A stretch of 64,000 nt of DNA from Thermococcus litoralis DSM 5473 (GCF_000246985.2 NC_022084.1:429994-493993), one strand, 5' to 3'; numbered from the stretch's first letter, positions 52,509-62,713 are shown. Notes: generated from the sequence alone by a model not told the origin. Program-made: numbers and translations.

Positions 52509-52584
52509 TGGCGGGCCCGCCGGGATTTGAACCCGGGACCTTCGGCTCCGAAGGCCGACGCCCAATCCCCTAGGCCACGGGCCC
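52509..52584 (-). tRNA. tRNA-Arg (anticodon TCG), CCA encoded
   Basis: Acceptor GGGCCCG pairs with CGGGCCC; stem TCGGC/GCCGA closes CTTCGGA. Discriminator G and CCA. Confidence 0.95.
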
Positions 52585-52630
52585 TCAAAAGAGTTATAAT
52601 GCATGCATACATAAAAGTTGCGGTGATAAA

Positions 52631-53104
52631 ATGATACTGCCAGACCATAAAATTAGAAAGGAAATATTAATAGAACCATTTAACGAAAAATCTCTCCAAC
52701 CAGCGGGCTATGATTTAAGGGTCGGAAAAGAGGCCATGGTCAATGGAAACTTTATCGACGTTGAAAAAGAAGGAAAAGTGGTCATACCCCCCAAAGGGCA
52801 CGCCTTGATACTGACTCTAGAAAGAGTAAAGCTTCCAGATGATGTTATGGGAGACATGAGATTAAGGAGCACTTTTGCAAGAGAAGGCCTCTTGGGGAGT
52901 TTTGCATGGGTTGACCCTGGGTGGGATGGGAACCTTACGTTAGCATTGTTCAACAGTTCCGAAGAAGAAGTAGTCCTCCACTACGGAGAAAGGTTTGTGC
53001 AGATAGCATTCATAAGACTTGAAGAGCCATCAAGCAACCCCTATAGGGGTAGCTATCAAGGAAGCCAGCATTTAGTTTTATCCAAGAGAAAGTCCAAAAA
53101 ATAG
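52631..53104 (+). CDS. dcd: dCTP deaminase/dUTPase family protein
   Basis: A 157-residue trimeric-fold protein, SLQPAGYDLRVGKEAMV at residues 21-37, MRLRSTFAREGLLGS and WVDPGWDGNLTLALFNSS. The last block is where dCTP deaminases have a catalytic Glu (LEFYN-type), but here the position appears to be Ala. The overall match to the Dcd family is good and such genes are annotated dcd in Thermococcales. The missing Glu raises the option that it is a dUTPase. GGTGATAAA precedes the ATG. A T-rich stretch follows the stop. Confidence 0.78.
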   Translation: MILPDHKIRKEILIEPFNEKSLQPAGYDLRVGKEAMVNGNFIDVEKEGKVVIPPKGHALILTLERVKLPDDVMGDMRLRSTFAREGLLGSFAWVDPGWDGNLTLALFNSSEEEVVLHYGERFVQIAFIRLEEPSSNPYRGSYQGSQHLVLSKRKSKK

Positions 53105-53120
53105 CTTCTTTTCTTTTATC
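53104..53120 (+). terminator. T-rich terminator after dcd
   Basis: GCTTCTTTTCTTTTATC follows the stop, in keeping with poly-T termination; the convergent rpl12 ends 50 bases further on. Confidence 0.35.
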
Positions 53121-53170
53121 TTCCACAACAAAAGCCGGTTATAAAACAAATATAAAGAAATGAAGGGAGT

Positions 53171-53485
53171 TCAGCCGAAGAGAGCTCCAAGTCCAGCGAG
53201 AGCCTCTTCTTCCTTCTCCTCTTCTTCCTCTTCCTCTTCTGCTGGAGCTTCCTCTGCAGGAGCCTCAGCAGCTGGGGCTGCAGCTGGAGCAGCTGCAACT
53301 GCAACTGGCATTGCAGCCTTTTCTATAACCTCATCGATGTTGACTCCCTCAAGGGCTGCAACGAGAGCCTTTACTCTTGCCTCATCAACCTCTACTCCAG
53401 CAGCTTGGAGTACGGCCTTTATGTTCTCTTCGGTTATTTCCTTACCAGCGGCGTGTAACAATAAAGCAGCATATACATACTCCAT
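53171..53485 (-). CDS. rpl12: Ribosomal stalk protein L12 (P1)
   Basis: A 104-residue archaeal P1: N-terminal dimerisation domain ([30 protein letters not shown]), Ala/Pro hinge, Glu-rich stretch and the tail [12 protein letters not shown], which recruits elongation factors. The same tail ends L10 next door, as expected for P-stalk proteins. Confidence 0.97.
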   Translation of the reverse strand: MEYVYAALLLHAAGKEITEENIKAVLQAAGVEVDEARVKALVAALEGVNIDEVIEKAAMPVAVAAAPAAAPAAEAPAEEAPAEEEEEEEEKEEEALAGLGALFG

Positions 53486-53532
53486 CTCCTTACACCTCCG
53501 AGTTATCTTTATTTTTTGTTATTTGATGCGCA

Positions 53533-54552
53533 TCAACCAAACAAAGCTCCCAATCCAGCGAGAGCTTCCTCTTCTTCCTTCTCCTCTTCTTCCTCCTCTT
53601 CCTCAACTTTCTCCTCAGCCTTTTCAGCTGGCTGAGGTTGAGCCGCTATAACTTGTGCTTGTTGGTTTAAAAGTTCTTTGGTCTTCTCATCAAGCAACTC
53701 CTCTGGTAGCTCCTGGGCTATGAGCAATGCAACTCTGAATGCCTTGCCAAGTATGTCTCCAGCAGTCTCTTTGGTAATGTATCCCGCTTCCACAGCAACG
53801 TTCTTTGCACCAAGGAATGCCTTTTGGATGATTGCCTCGATTGTTTGCTTTGTTGGATATGCTACGTTTACGGACAAGTTGAACGCGTGCATATAAGCCT
53901 GTTGAATCATGCTGATGTATTGCTCCTCATCAATTGCAAGGACTTCCGGTGTGTAAACAATGCCATCTTCGTAAGCGGCGAGCAACTTAAGTCCCACTTC
54001 AAGAGGTTCAATTCCCAACTGGTTGAGAATGTTAGCAAGCTGAGGAGTTATAATCTCGCCAGCTTTAAGAACTACGGTGTCTTTTTGAATCGAAACTTTA
54101 CCTTTCTCAATTCTTGCGGGAATTCCTAAAGCCTGCATCTCACCTACGAGAGGTCCTGGCGAGAGAGGTGTTGGTCCTGCAGGAACTACAATGTCTCTTG
54201 GAGCTAGAACTCCAGGCTTAGCTGGAGCTGGCTTTTTACTCTCTTCTAAGAATTTGTAAAGCTTAAATGGGTTCATTTCTGTAACAAGGATACCTGCTCC
54301 ACCCTGGATGTGATCAACAAGCTTTTCAAGGTCTGGACTATTGAGCTCCTGAGCAGCTTTTTTAATTGCAAGCTCGATTAAGGTGTTTCTTGAGACCCTA
54401 AGCACGGCTTTGCCCCTAAGGCTTTCTCTCATCTTTGATAAGGGATAAGCTGGAACATCTGCCACGTCTACAAGGGCAACCACTGGGTAGCTCTTGATAA
54501 GCTTGGCAAGTTCTTCAACTTCCTTTTTCTTCCACTCAGCAACATGAGCCAT
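53533..54552 (-). CDS. rpl10: Ribosomal stalk protein L10 (P0)
   Basis: A 339-residue P0 with the N-terminal rRNA-binding domain ([26 protein letters not shown]), the P0 insertion, helical spine for three P1 dimers and the terminal acidic tail [12 protein letters not shown]. It starts 5 bases after rpl1. Confidence 0.97.
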   Translation of the reverse strand: MAHVAEWKKKEVEELAKLIKSYPVVALVDVADVPAYPLSKMRESLRGKAVLRVSRNTLIELAIKKAAQELNSPDLEKLVDHIQGGAGILVTEMNPFKLYKFLEESKKPAPAKPGVLAPRDIVVPAGPTPLSPGPLVGEMQALGIPARIEKGKVSIQKDTVVLKAGEIITPQLANILNQLGIEPLEVGLKLLAAYEDGIVYTPEVLAIDEEQYISMIQQAYMHAFNLSVNVAYPTKQTIEAIIQKAFLGAKNVAVEAGYITKETAGDILGKAFRVALLIAQELPEELLDEKTKELLNQQAQVIAAQPQPAEKAEEKVEEEEEEEEKEEEEALAGLGALFG

Positions 54553-54557
54553 TTATA

Positions 54558-55208
54558 TCACCCCTCTATTTTTACAGCTGGGCCCATTGTTGTTTTGACG
54601 TATGCTGACTTAACTTGGTTCTCTCCTCTTTCGAGCTTTCCTATTATTGCATTAAGCACTGTTTCAATGTTCTCTGCAAGCTTTTCATCGTCCATGTCCT
54701 CTGTGCCAACTGGAGCATGTACTACTGGATTGTTCTTGAGCTGTATCCTTACAGTCTTTTTAAGCCTTTCAACAAATGGTGTAAGATCGGTTACTGTGGG
54801 TGGAACTACCACGGGCATCTTGTTTCTTGGACCTAAGTACCTACCAAGGTATCTACCAATCTTTGGCATTAGCGGAGCAGCTGCTATGAAAAAGTCATAC
54901 TTCTTAGCTATCTTTCTCGCAGCCCTTGGGTTGCTCCCCAATTCCTCCAATTCCTCACCACTAATCACATCAAGCCCGAGCTTTTTAGCCGCCTCGGCAA
55001 CGGCACCATCAGCGATGACCGCGATTTTTGGCTCCTTCCCGCGACCGTGTGGCAGAACAACCTCAAGCTTAAACCTGTTTTCAGGTTTTTTAAGGTCAAT
55101 ATCCTTGAGGTTTACTGCCACTTCGACGGTCTGTGTGAAGTTACGCGGCTTAGCCCGGGCTTTAGCCTCCTTCACCGCTTCCACGATTTTTTGCCTGTCA
55201 AAGGCCAT
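54558..55208 (-). CDS. rpl1: Ribosomal protein L1
   Basis: A 216-residue L1-stalk protein. It contains [38 protein letters not shown] and [10 protein letters not shown]. In some archaea L1 represses its own operon. An 82-base gap separates it from rpl11 and holds a TATA-like AGTTTAAAAATC, so a second promoter is possible here. Confidence 0.97.
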   Translation of the reverse strand: MAFDRQKIVEAVKEAKARAKPRNFTQTVEVAVNLKDIDLKKPENRFKLEVVLPHGRGKEPKIAVIADGAVAEAAKKLGLDVISGEELEELGSNPRAARKIAKKYDFFIAAAPLMPKIGRYLGRYLGPRNKMPVVVPPTVTDLTPFVERLKKTVRIQLKNNPVVHAPVGTEDMDDEKLAENIETVLNAIIGKLERGENQVKSAYVKTTMGPAVKIEG

Positions 55209-55290
55209 TTTTCTGACCTCCTTCTTTTTTTATTTAAGCCGGAAGGAAAAATCAAAAGTTCGTAAAAGGAGAGATTTTTAAACTTTTCCC

Positions 55291-55782
55291 TCACTCTGCC
55301 TTTGCAAATACTTCATCATAAACTCCTTCGTCTATTTCCTTCTGCACTTCTCTTGGATCTTTACCTTCCACGGTAACTCCCATGCTCAGTGCCGTTCCTA
55401 TGACTTCTTTGGCAGCAGCTTTTAGATCAGCTGCAAGCATTTGCTGCTTCTTTGCCTTTGCTATCTTGATAACCTGTTCCATTGTTAAATCTCCCACAAT
55501 GTTTCTTGTTGGCTCGCTTGAGCCTTTCTCAAGGCCAAGCTCCTTCTTTATAAGCTGGCTTACTGGAGGAGTACCAACCTCAATCTCAAATTGTCTCGTC
55601 ACTGGGTCTACAATGATCTTAACTGGAACCTGCATTCCCGCAAAATCCTTTGTCGCTTCGTTTATCCTATCAACTACTTGCTTAACGTTCAATCCTAGTG
55701 GACCAATTGCTGGACCCAATGGAGGACCGGGAGTAGCTTTACCACCTTCAACCAACACTTCAACAATTTGCTTTTTTGCCAT
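55291..55782 (-). CDS. rpl11: Ribosomal protein L11
   Basis: A 163-residue protein of the factor-binding centre: [20 protein letters not shown] near the N-terminus and [17 protein letters not shown] in the rRNA-binding C-domain. ATG 55782 follows GGGGTGAAGAG. It is 13 bases after spt5. Confidence 0.97.
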   Translation of the reverse strand: MAKKQIVEVLVEGGKATPGPPLGPAIGPLGLNVKQVVDRINEATKDFAGMQVPVKIIVDPVTRQFEIEVGTPPVSQLIKKELGLEKGSSEPTRNIVGDLTMEQVIKIAKAKKQQMLAADLKAAAKEVIGTALSMGVTVEGKDPREVQKEIDEGVYDEVFAKAE

Positions 55783-55795
55783 TCTCTTCACCCCT

Positions 55796-56251
55796 CTACT
55801 CCTCTGAGCGTTTGCTTATAAGCCTAACGTATTCCCCTCTAACTGTAACGGGGATTGGTACTATAGCTCCGATGAGCTCAACAACAATCTCATCTTTTGC
55901 TTCATCAACTCTGACAACCTTAGCCTTTTCTCCCTTAAACGGACCGGCAATAAGCTCGACAATATCTCCAGGTTCAAATCCGCTAACTGCGGGTTTCTCT
56001 TCAAGGAAGTGCTCTATCTCGCTAAAGGCTATCTCACCAGGTAGGGTCCCTTTTGCATGCCTGATGCCCCTGATTGCCTCATCCACCGCTGCTTTCTCTG
56101 CAGCTTCAACAAAGATGTATCCTCTAACCTTGGAAGGAGCTAAAATTGCCCTAATAGGCAGGTTGTAGGTCTTTGCCTTACTGTAAATGAGCTTGGCAGT
56201 GTTCTCTTCCTGTCCAACTGTTACCCTTACTGCAAATATCTTCGACTCCAT
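55796..56251 (-). CDS. spt5: Transcription elongation factor Spt5 (NusG)
   Basis: A 151-residue archaeal Spt5: NGN domain ([28 protein letters not shown]) and KOW domain ([32 protein letters not shown]). It binds the polymerase clamp with Spt4. ATG 56251 is preceded by GGTGATAGAG. It lies between secE and rpl11, the conserved order. Confidence 0.96.
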   Translation of the reverse strand: MESKIFAVRVTVGQEENTAKLIYSKAKTYNLPIRAILAPSKVRGYIFVEAAEKAAVDEAIRGIRHAKGTLPGEIAFSEIEHFLEEKPAVSGFEPGDIVELIAGPFKGEKAKVVRVDEAKDEIVVELIGAIVPIPVTVRGEYVRLISKRSEE

Positions 56252-56268
56252 CTCTATCACCAAGGGAG

Positions 56269-56460
56269 TTATGCCCCACCTTCTATCAATGCACCAATAA
56301 TGTGAATAAGCATGCCGATAAGGCCTATTAAAATAATCCCAACGCCCGTTATCTTAGCAGCAAGCTTATACTCCTTCCAACTTGGCTTTTTGGTCACGAG
56401 GAAAACTCTCTTCGACTCAGATATGAAGTTTTTAAACTTTTCTGTGTAGCTCTCTGCCAT
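56269..56460 (-). CDS. secE: SecE/Sec61-gamma translocase subunit
   Basis: A 63-residue protein with an amphipathic N-terminal helix ([32 protein letters not shown]) and one membrane helix ([21 protein letters not shown]). It clamps SecY. ATG 56460 follows GGGGTG. It sits just upstream of spt5. Confidence 0.95.
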   Translation of the reverse strand: MAESYTEKFKNFISESKRVFLVTKKPSWKEYKLAAKITGVGIILIGLIGMLIHIIGALIEGGA

Positions 56461-56585
56461 TTTTAACACCCCTCACGACTCTCAGACTTGACTATTCCCC
56501 GACTATTTAAAAGTTATGCTTATATCCTCTCAGTTTATTTATAAAGTTAAGGGAGAACAAAAAGCTAGAGGAATTAAAACAAAAT

Positions 56586-57707
56586 TTAAAGCTCGGTTAA
56601 GTCGAGCTTAATAACTTTCTTTTCTTCCTCTGGGGAATATGAGATCTCAGATTCTTCAACTACTGCATATGGAGAGCTGACTCCAGTCACAACGACCATT
56701 ACTCTGATAGCCTTTTCGAGTTCTGGATCAAGCTGTATTCCCCATATCACCTGAGCCTCTGGATCAAGCTTGCTTGTCACGAGTTCAATTATCTGTTGTG
56801 CCTCCTCAAGTTTAACATCACTTCCCGCAATGCTTATTAAAGCCCCTTTAGCACCGCTTATGTCGACGTCGAGCAATGGGCTGTTTAATGCCTGTGTTGC
56901 TGCTTCCAAAGCCCTCTTTTCACTATCGCTCTCACCAATGCCAATCATTGCAACGCCGCCGTCTTTCATGACCGCCTTCACATCCGCAAAGTCAAGGTTA
57001 ATTAGACCTGGCTTTGTAATTAGTTCTGTAATGCCCTTAACAGCCTGAACAAGAATTTCATCAGCAACTTTGAATGCCATATGAATTGGCAAATTGGGCG
57101 CAACTTCCATAAGCTTGTCGTTCGGAATGACTATAACAGTGTCGCTGTTCTTTCTAAGCCTCTCAAGGCCATATTCAGCGTTTTTAATTCTTCTTATTCC
57201 TTCAACAGTAAACGGAAGCGTTACTACAGAAACCGTTAGCGCCCCCATTTTCTTTGCTAGCTCCGCAACTATTGGAGCGGCACCAGTTCCAGTTCCCCCT
57301 CCAAGACCGCATGTTATGAAGACCATGTCGGCTCCTTCAAGAGCATCTCTAATATCTCTCTCGCTTTCTTTTGCAGCCTCTTCGCCAACTTTTGGATTGT
57401 TTCCAGCACCAAGCCCCCTTGTAAGCTCTTTACCAATAAGTATCTTTTTGTGAGCTTTTATCTTTAAAAGATCCTGAGCATCAGTGTTAACAGCAATTAT
57501 TTTGGCACCTTGAATTCCAACTTCCATCATTCTATTAACGGTGTTACAGCCCGCACCACCGACACCGATGACATATATCTTTGCCTGCACTTGTTCTAGT
57601 ATTTTCTTAAGCTCCTCATCAATGTCAGAAGATGGGGCTTGTACTTCAACTGAAGCATTTGTCTCGGCGGAGGTTCTTTCTATCGCGTTTTCAATTAGTT
57701 TCAACAT
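56586..57707 (-). CDS. ftsZ: Cell division GTPase FtsZ
   Basis: A 373-residue canonical Fts[15 protein letters not shown], the T4 signature [21 protein letters not shown], the T7 loop [17 protein letters not shown] and the C-terminal domain with [17 protein letters not shown]. It ends with a short acidic tail ([12 protein letters not shown]). I choose ATG 57707 (GGGAGGGTGAAAAG before it); an upstream in-frame ATG at 57752 would precede this site. Compare the degenerate paralogue at 7768-8523. It heads the secE-spt5-stalk gene run, with a 125-base gap before secE. Confidence 0.97.
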   Translation of the reverse strand: MLKLIENAIERTSAETNASVEVQAPSSDIDEELKKILEQVQAKIYVIGVGGAGCNTVNRMMEVGIQGAKIIAVNTDAQDLLKIKAHKKILIGKELTRGLGAGNNPKVGEEAAKESERDIRDALEGADMVFITCGLGGGTGTGAAPIVAELAKKMGALTVSVVTLPFTVEGIRRIKNAEYGLERLRKNSDTVIVIPNDKLMEVAPNLPIHMAFKVADEILVQAVKGITELITKPGLINLDFADVKAVMKDGGVAMIGIGESDSEKRALEAATQALNSPLLDVDISGAKGALISIAGSDVKLEEAQQIIELVTSKLDPEAQVIWGIQLDPELEKAIRVMVVVTGVSSPYAVVEESEISYSPEEEKKVIKLDLTEL

Positions 57708-57761
57708 CTTTTCACCCTCCCATATCGATAACAGTTCTAAATGTTTTTTCACATTCTCTAC

Positions 57762-57770
57762 ATATATAAA
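57762..57770 (-). promoter_or_regulatory. TATA promoter of ftsZ
   Basis: TTTATATATG on the minus strand, predicted start near 57738 and a leader of about 30 bases with GGGAGGGTG. Confidence 0.5.
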
Positions 57771-57840
57771 CCTTAGCCAAATTAGTTCAGCCGATATTTA
57801 AATGTGTACTTTTAAAGCTTTAAGCATTTCGCTTCTTTTG

Positions 57841-58659
57841 TTAGTCTTTGATAAATTCCAAGCCTAGCTCTTCAGCTAAATTCCTTGCAATTTGCTTGGT
57901 TTCCCCTTTACTGCCCTTCCAATCAACGTAAATTGCATCAACGTTCCCTGATGTTCTTTCTATGGCTTTAACAAGCATTTCCCTCGATAAGGGATGTGCG
58001 TACTTTGCGGCTATATGGGAAAAAGCAATATCCGAAGTCAATGCTTTTTTTGTTTGTTTGGGAGCGTAATGGCCCCCACCAATCCCAATTGCAGTTTTGA
58101 ATTTGCTTTTTTGATAATTTTCCAACACGTATAAAATCGTCTCTGCAACTATCTCTCCCGCTTCCTCGTTTTTCCATTCCTCTTCGCTGGAGCCAATCTC
58201 TATAAAAAGAGAAGGCACTTCAAGCTCACTCGGACCGTGATGTGTTGCCTCGTAGCATACAGTCCAACCCAGAGTATTTAATTCATGCAACTTTAGAAGT
58301 GCAAGCTTCATTGCCCTGGGTTCTGCAATAGCTAAGCTTTCATCTTTTCCTCCGTACATAGCCTTTCCCCAGTTTCCAGTTACATGGGTCGTTAAAGCTG
58401 GGAGCTTTTGCTGACTTGAATGCCTAGATGCGAAGATTATTATCTCCGGGGTTACGTTAAGCTGCTTTGTTATCGCTCTGTCTAGATTATCATAGTATAT
58501 CATTTCCCTATTTGTTGTCAGGAGGAGAGCATCTCCCCAACGATAAACCCGATTCTTATCGAATTCCTGCTCTGTCTCTTTGAATCCAAAATGTTCAATC
58601 AACTTATGCTTAATGTTCATGGACGCTAAATCAACACTGGTTGTCATTATAACCTTCAT
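57841..58659 (-). CDS. dtdA: D-aminoacyl-tRNA deacylase (archaeal DtdA)
   Basis: A 272-residue proofreading enzyme that removes D-amino acids from tRNA. Family motifs are [21 protein letters not shown] at the N-terminus, [49 protein letters not shown] and the [10 protein letters not shown] block. The start ATG is at 58659. The 58660-58972 gap holds its TATA (GGTTTTTATGCC, about 58690-58701) and the TRAP promoter; otherwise only AT-rich sequence is seen. Confidence 0.95.
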   Translation of the reverse strand: MKVIMTTSVDLASMNIKHKLIEHFGFKETEQEFDKNRVYRWGDALLLTTNREMIYYDNLDRAITKQLNVTPEIIIFASRHSSQQKLPALTTHVTGNWGKAMYGGKDESLAIAEPRAMKLALLKLHELNTLGWTVCYEATHHGPSELEVPSLFIEIGSSEEEWKNEEAGEIVAETILYVLENYQKSKFKTAIGIGGGHYAPKQTKKALTSDIAFSHIAAKYAHPLSREMLVKAIERTSGNVDAIYVDWKGSKGETKQIARNLAEELGLEFIKD

Positions 58660-58858
58660 CCTTATCCCCTATGAGGCATTGAGTTTTGGCATAAAAACCT
58701 TAACGTTCTAGCATCAAAATCATTCAGCTCTACATATGACATAGAAAAAGATGTAGATTCTTTCAAAGATAATCTCTCTCAAATGTGTTGCCTTGATTTA
58801 AATAAACATATTTCCAGAAAATTTTCAATCATAGCCCAAAATAATCAAAAACTAATGA

Positions 58859-58890
58859 TTTACGGATAAGTAAAAGTTTACGACCGTAAA
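58859..58890 (+). promoter_or_regulatory. Tandem TTTAC/GTAAA operator upstream of the TRAP operon
   Basis: TTTAC (58859-58863), GTAAA (58870-58874), TTTAC (58877-58881), GTAAA (58886-58890): two inverted repeats (6- and 4-base spacers) that end directly at the TATA box. A regulator bound here would touch the TFB/TBP site. Confidence 0.55.
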
Positions 58891-58900
58891 GTATATAACG
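58889..58900 (+). promoter_or_regulatory. TATA promoter of the TAXI-TRAP operon
   Basis: AAGTATATAACG; predicted start near 58920 and a leader of about 50 bases with GGAGATG before the ATG at 58973. Confidence 0.55.
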
Positions 58901-58972
58901 AGACATAAATACAAAACAAATACTGTAATGTATATGAAATTATTTGGATGTACAAAAAAGGAGATGTGAAAA

Positions 58973-59965
58973 ATGAAGTGGAAAGCAATTGGTTTGATAT
59001 TGGTTCTGGCCCTTGGTTTGATTGTTTCGGGCTGTACACAACAAGGAACACAAACTCAGACAACAACCCAAGCCCAAGAAATAACCATCTATACCGGTGG
59101 AACTGGAGGAGTTTACTTCCCCCTTGGTTCCAAGTATGCAGAGATCTTAACTAAAAACGGTGTCCCCGCTAAGGCCGTTACAAGCGGTGCAAGCGTGGCA
59201 AACGCAAAGGCAATTGAAGATGGAACCGCCCAAGCGGCAATTCTCCAGAACGACGTAGCTTACTATGCCTACAACGGTCTCTACATGTTCGAAGGGCAAG
59301 CAATAAAGAACATTAGAGGAGTTGCCGCCCTTTATCCAGAAACAGTCCAATTTATTGTTAGGGCAGACAGTGATATTAAAACACTTCAAGACTTGGCTGG
59401 AAAGAAGGTGGCCATAGGTGCCCCAGGAAGCGGAACTGCTGTTGCTGCAGAACAAGTACTTAGAGCAGCTGGTGTATGGGACAGCATTGAAAAGGTGAAC
59501 CAAAAGTTCAGCGAGGCTTCACAAAGCCTTAAGCTCGGCCAAGTTGATGCGGCCGTTATAGTCTCCGGAATTCCAACCCCGTCAGTTAACCAAATAGCCG
59601 TCCAGACACCGGTTAGAGTCCTTCCAATTCCAGATGACATTCTTAACAAGCTCAAACAACAGGGGTACATATTCTACGTTAGACAGGTCGTTCCAAAGGG
59701 AACCTACAATGGTGTTGAAGAGGACACTCCAACCCTAGCCGTTAAAGCAATGCTTGCCGTGAGTGCTGATCTTTCAGAAGACACAGTTTACAAGATGACT
59801 AAGATATTGTTCGAAAACGTCGACCAACTTAGGGCAGTTCACCAGAAAGCCCAACTTATAAGCCTAGAAACAGCTCTTGACGGTATGAGCATACCACTTC
59901 ACCCCGGAGCAATAAAGTACTATGAAGAGAAAGGCCTAAGTGTTCCAGAAGAGCTTAAAGGGTGA
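58973..59965 (+). CDS. TAXI-family TRAP transporter substrate-binding lipoprotein
   Basis: A 330-residue extracytoplasmic binding protein. The N-terminus is a lipoprotein signal (LVLALGLIVSGCTQQGTQ, Cys at about 21), followed by a Thr/Gln linker. The TAXI start ITIYTGGTGGVYFPLGSKYAEIL and LAGKKVAIGAPGSGTAVAAEQVL are typical. Dicarboxylates or glutamate are known ligands of some relatives; here the substrate is open. It overlaps the next gene by context (GGGTGA serves as its end and the next SD), and the TRAP permease follows. Confidence 0.92.
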   Translation: MKWKAIGLILVLALGLIVSGCTQQGTQTQTTTQAQEITIYTGGTGGVYFPLGSKYAEILTKNGVPAKAVTSGASVANAKAIEDGTAQAAILQNDVAYYAYNGLYMFEGQAIKNIRGVAALYPETVQFIVRADSDIKTLQDLAGKKVAIGAPGSGTAVAAEQVLRAAGVWDSIEKVNQKFSEASQSLKLGQVDAAVIVSGIPTPSVNQIAVQTPVRVLPIPDDILNKLKQQGYIFYVRQVVPKGTYNGVEEDTPTLAVKAMLAVSADLSEDTVYKMTKILFENVDQLRAVHQKAQLISLETALDGMSIPLHPGAIKYYEEKGLSVPEELKG

Positions 59966-59970
59966 ATCTT

Positions 59971-60411
59971 TTGAAGAGGTTTCTTTTTTTGCTTCCTTTT
60001 CTTATAATACTTCTTTTTCCCGCAAATGTTCTTATAATAAGCGATGGGACTCACTCGTATGTGAGCCTTCTTGGTGAGAAGGACATAAAGATCGCCTACA
60101 TCCACAGTGTTCAGAGAAGTGAAATCATAGAAGAGCTCAAAGCCAACAAAACAGGCTTATACGTCACTGGAATGTGGTGGAAGGACTTCGGAGCGGGTCT
60201 TCCAGAGGACATCCAATACTCAGAAGATGGATACTATGTCAAAAAAGTCAATATTCTCCTTGGGAAGAGTCTCAGCTTTTGGTTTATTCCCTTGAATCAT
60301 GCAAAAATTAGCGTGAACGAAGAAGTTATATTGTCTCCAACCAAAGAAACCCTTGTGAATTTTAATGTGAAGAAATGTCCACTTATACTTGTAATAATGA
60401 GGAGGTGCTGA
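59971..60411 (+). CDS. DUF1850 protein of the TRAP operon
   Basis: A 146-residue DUF1850 protein with an N-terminal membrane segment (KRFLFLLPFLIILLFPANVLII) and the family string IKIAYIHSVQRSEIIEEL. DUF1850 genes are commonly found between TAXI binding proteins and fused TRAP permeases; their role is unknown. I choose TTG 59971, 5 bases after GGGTGA; a GTG at 59962 would overlap the lipoprotein stop. The stop is 1 base before the permease ATG. Confidence 0.82.
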   Translation: MKRFLFLLPFLIILLFPANVLIISDGTHSYVSLLGEKDIKIAYIHSVQRSEIIEELKANKTGLYVTGMWWKDFGAGLPEDIQYSEDGYYVKKVNILLGKSLSFWFIPLNHAKISVNEEVILSPTKETLVNFNVKKCPLILVIMRRC

Positions 60412-60412
60412 T

Positions 60413-62713
60413 ATGGAAATCGAAGAAAAATTTGAAAAAGCAGAGGAGATAGTGCTAGAAAAAACAAGAACCCTCCCTCCAAAACTTGAGAACGTGATAA
60501 AAATAGCCGCAATCTTAATAGGTATCTACGAGATCCTCTTCATATTTAACTTCAACTATACCCTCTATGATCTCTTCTCAAAAATAGGGATAAGCATTTC
60601 TCCATTAAAAATAACCTTCCAGACAAAGCAGGGAGAAGCCTTCGTCCTAGCAATGATCCTTTTGATAACATACCTTCTCTATCCAGTAAAGAAGAAGGAG
60701 CAATATCTCAAAAAAGTTCCATGGTATGACTATATCCTAGCAGCACTTGGGGTTGTCTCTTCAATGTATTTGTTCTTTGTGTATCAAAGGTACGCCACAT
60801 ACGCAGAGGTATACATGACCGATGTTGTTTTTGGCGTGATGGCAATAATATTGGTGCTGGAGGCAACAAGAAGAGTGCTTGGGTGGGTTCTTCCGCTTGT
60901 TGTAGTTGTGTTTTTGCTTTATGGAATAAACAATATAGGGTTTAACTGGATCAGATTTACCCAGCAGCTGTATTTTGATGAGGGAATCTTCGGAATCCCA
61001 TTCTTTGTTATGACAATTTATGTCTTTGCTTTTGTGTTTTTTGGAGCATTTTTGCTAAAAATTGGGATAAGCGATTACATAACGGAGTTCATGATATCTC
61101 TTTTTGGCTCCCGTCCAGGAGGACCAGCAAAATCTGCAGTTGTCTCAAGTGGATTGATGGGAACCGTAAGCGGATCAAGTGTTGCCAACGTTTTAACTAC
61201 GGGAACTTTCACTATCCCCCTAATGAAAAAAGCCGGCTATCCCCCCGAAGTTGCCGGAGCCGTCGAGCCTGTTGCCTCCACTGGTGGACAGTTAATGCCC
61301 CCTATAATGGGTGCAGCCGCGTTTATTATGGCTGAATTTCTTGGAATTCCCTATAACAAGTTAATCATAGCAGCCGTGCTCCCCGCTTTGGTCTATTATT
61401 CGGGCGTTTATCTGTTCATAGACCTAGAGACAAAGAGACTTGGACTAAAAGGAATGCCGAGGGAGAAATTCGCACCTCTTAACTATTTCATTAGAAAGCT
61501 CTACATACTACTCCCAATAGCCGTTATTACAGTGGCGTTAGTTTGGGGAATTCCCCCACACATCTCCGCAATTTCTTCCCTGGGCATAGCAATCTGGGTT
61601 GCCTGGATATCAAAGGACAACATCAAAGGGCATGAGGGAATTTACGTAGCTTCAGTAATAATAACCACGATCCTTATGTTTACCGGCAGAGAAATAGCAT
61701 TGCCGGTGACAATAGTCCTTATTTTGCTTGCATTATCCTTAATAGTATTGTCTTTTTCAACCAAACTGCTGGAATTTAACGAAAAGCTGTACATAAGCTT
61801 GCTCTTCATTCTGTTTATAGCTCTAACCAAGTACCTGGGAATGAGAAAAGAGCAAATACTGCTGATGAGTGGCGTAATGGGGATAGTTTTCTCGTTAATA
61901 GTTGGATATATCTCAAAAAGCGAGGATGGCAAGAAAATGTACTCAGCCACCTACGAATCCATGATCGATGCCGGAAAAACAAGCACAAGTGTAATGCTGG
62001 CAGCAGCAAGTGCTGGACTTATCCAAGGGGTACTTACAATGACGGGACTTGTAACAAGCTTGGGGTACAGATTAATCGACTTAACGGCAGGAAATCTTTG
62101 GCTTTTACTTGTATTAACTATGATATTCAGCCTAATCTTGGGAATGGGAGTGCCAACAACGGCAAACTATATAATAACATCTCTTGTAGCTGCTCCAGCA
62201 ATATATAATGCAGTCTTAGGATTACAGCCCTATAGCTCTCCCGTCCCTGGATTTACAACTCCAATAGCCTTGCTAGCGGCACATTTCTTTGTATTCTACT
62301 TTGGAATACTTGCCGATGTTACTCCACCAGTGGCTTTGGCATCTTATGCAGGTTCAGCTTTAGCGGGAGGAGATTTCTGGAAGACAGCAATAAATGCAGT
62401 GAAATATGCCTTAGCCGGATACATTGGCCCATACATTTATTTCAACCATCCAGAAATGTTCTTAATAACTGTGGAGAAGTGGACAGCAACAACGGCCCTT
62501 CAAGTACTTTACGATTTCGGAGCTACACTTTTAGTCATGTATCTCTTGGCGATAGCACTTACCGGCTGGTTCCAGAAAAACCTCAGAAAGGGGATAAGAG
62601 TAGTTATTGGAGCAATAGGATTTGCCGCAGCAAGTCTTCATATAGTTCCGGTTGCAATTGGGGTAATAACTGTCGTAGGGCTTAGGCTTTTTGGGAAAAA
62701 GCTCATGGGCTGA
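60413..62713 (+). CDS. Fused TRAP transporter permease (small and large membrane subunits)
   Basis: A 766-residue membrane protein with about 18-20 helices. The N-terminal part corresponds to the 4-TM DctQ subunit, the rest to the DctM subunit: FGSRPGGPAKSAVVSSGLMGTVSGSSVANVLTTGTF and MGVPTTANYIITSLVAAPA are signatures. It works with the TAXI protein for Na-driven solute uptake. GGAGGT precedes the ATG. The end overlaps the convergent pilin-like gene by 11 bases. Confidence 0.95.
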   Translation: MEIEEKFEKAEEIVLEKTRTLPPKLENVIKIAAILIGIYEILFIFNFNYTLYDLFSKIGISISPLKITFQTKQGEAFVLAMILLITYLLYPVKKKEQYLKKVPWYDYILAALGVVSSMYLFFVYQRYATYAEVYMTDVVFGVMAIILVLEATRRVLGWVLPLVVVVFLLYGINNIGFNWIRFTQQLYFDEGIFGIPFFVMTIYVFAFVFFGAFLLKIGISDYITEFMISLFGSRPGGPAKSAVVSSGLMGTVSGSSVANVLTTGTFTIPLMKKAGYPPEVAGAVEPVASTGGQLMPPIMGAAAFIMAEFLGIPYNKLIIAAVLPALVYYSGVYLFIDLETKRLGLKGMPREKFAPLNYFIRKLYILLPIAVITVALVWGIPPHISAISSLGIAIWVAWISKDNIKGHEGIYVASVIITTILMFTGREIALPVTIVLILLALSLIVLSFSTKLLEFNEKLYISLLFILFIALTKYLGMRKEQILLMSGVMGIVFSLIVGYISKSEDGKKMYSATYESMIDAGKTSTSVMLAAASAGLIQGVLTMTGLVTSLGYRLIDLTAGNLWLLLVLTMIFSLILGMGVPTTANYIITSLVAAPAIYNAVLGLQPYSSPVPGFTTPIALLAAHFFVFYFGILADVTPPVALASYAGSALAGGDFWKTAINAVKYALAGYIGPYIYFNHPEMFLITVEKWTATTALQVLYDFGATLLVMYLLAIALTGWFQKNLRKGIRVVIGAIGFAAASLHIVPVAIGVITVVGLRLFGKKLMG

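Noticed and set aside
53171-53600. Identical acidic tails ([12 protein letters not shown]) in L12 and L10
   Set aside because: This is the normal shared factor-recruiting tail of archaeal P-stalk proteins, not a recent duplication.
53160-53651. Long plus-strand frame rich in Ser/Ala opposite L12 and L10
   Set aside because: Produced by the Ala/Glu-rich hinge of the stalk proteins; no start signal.
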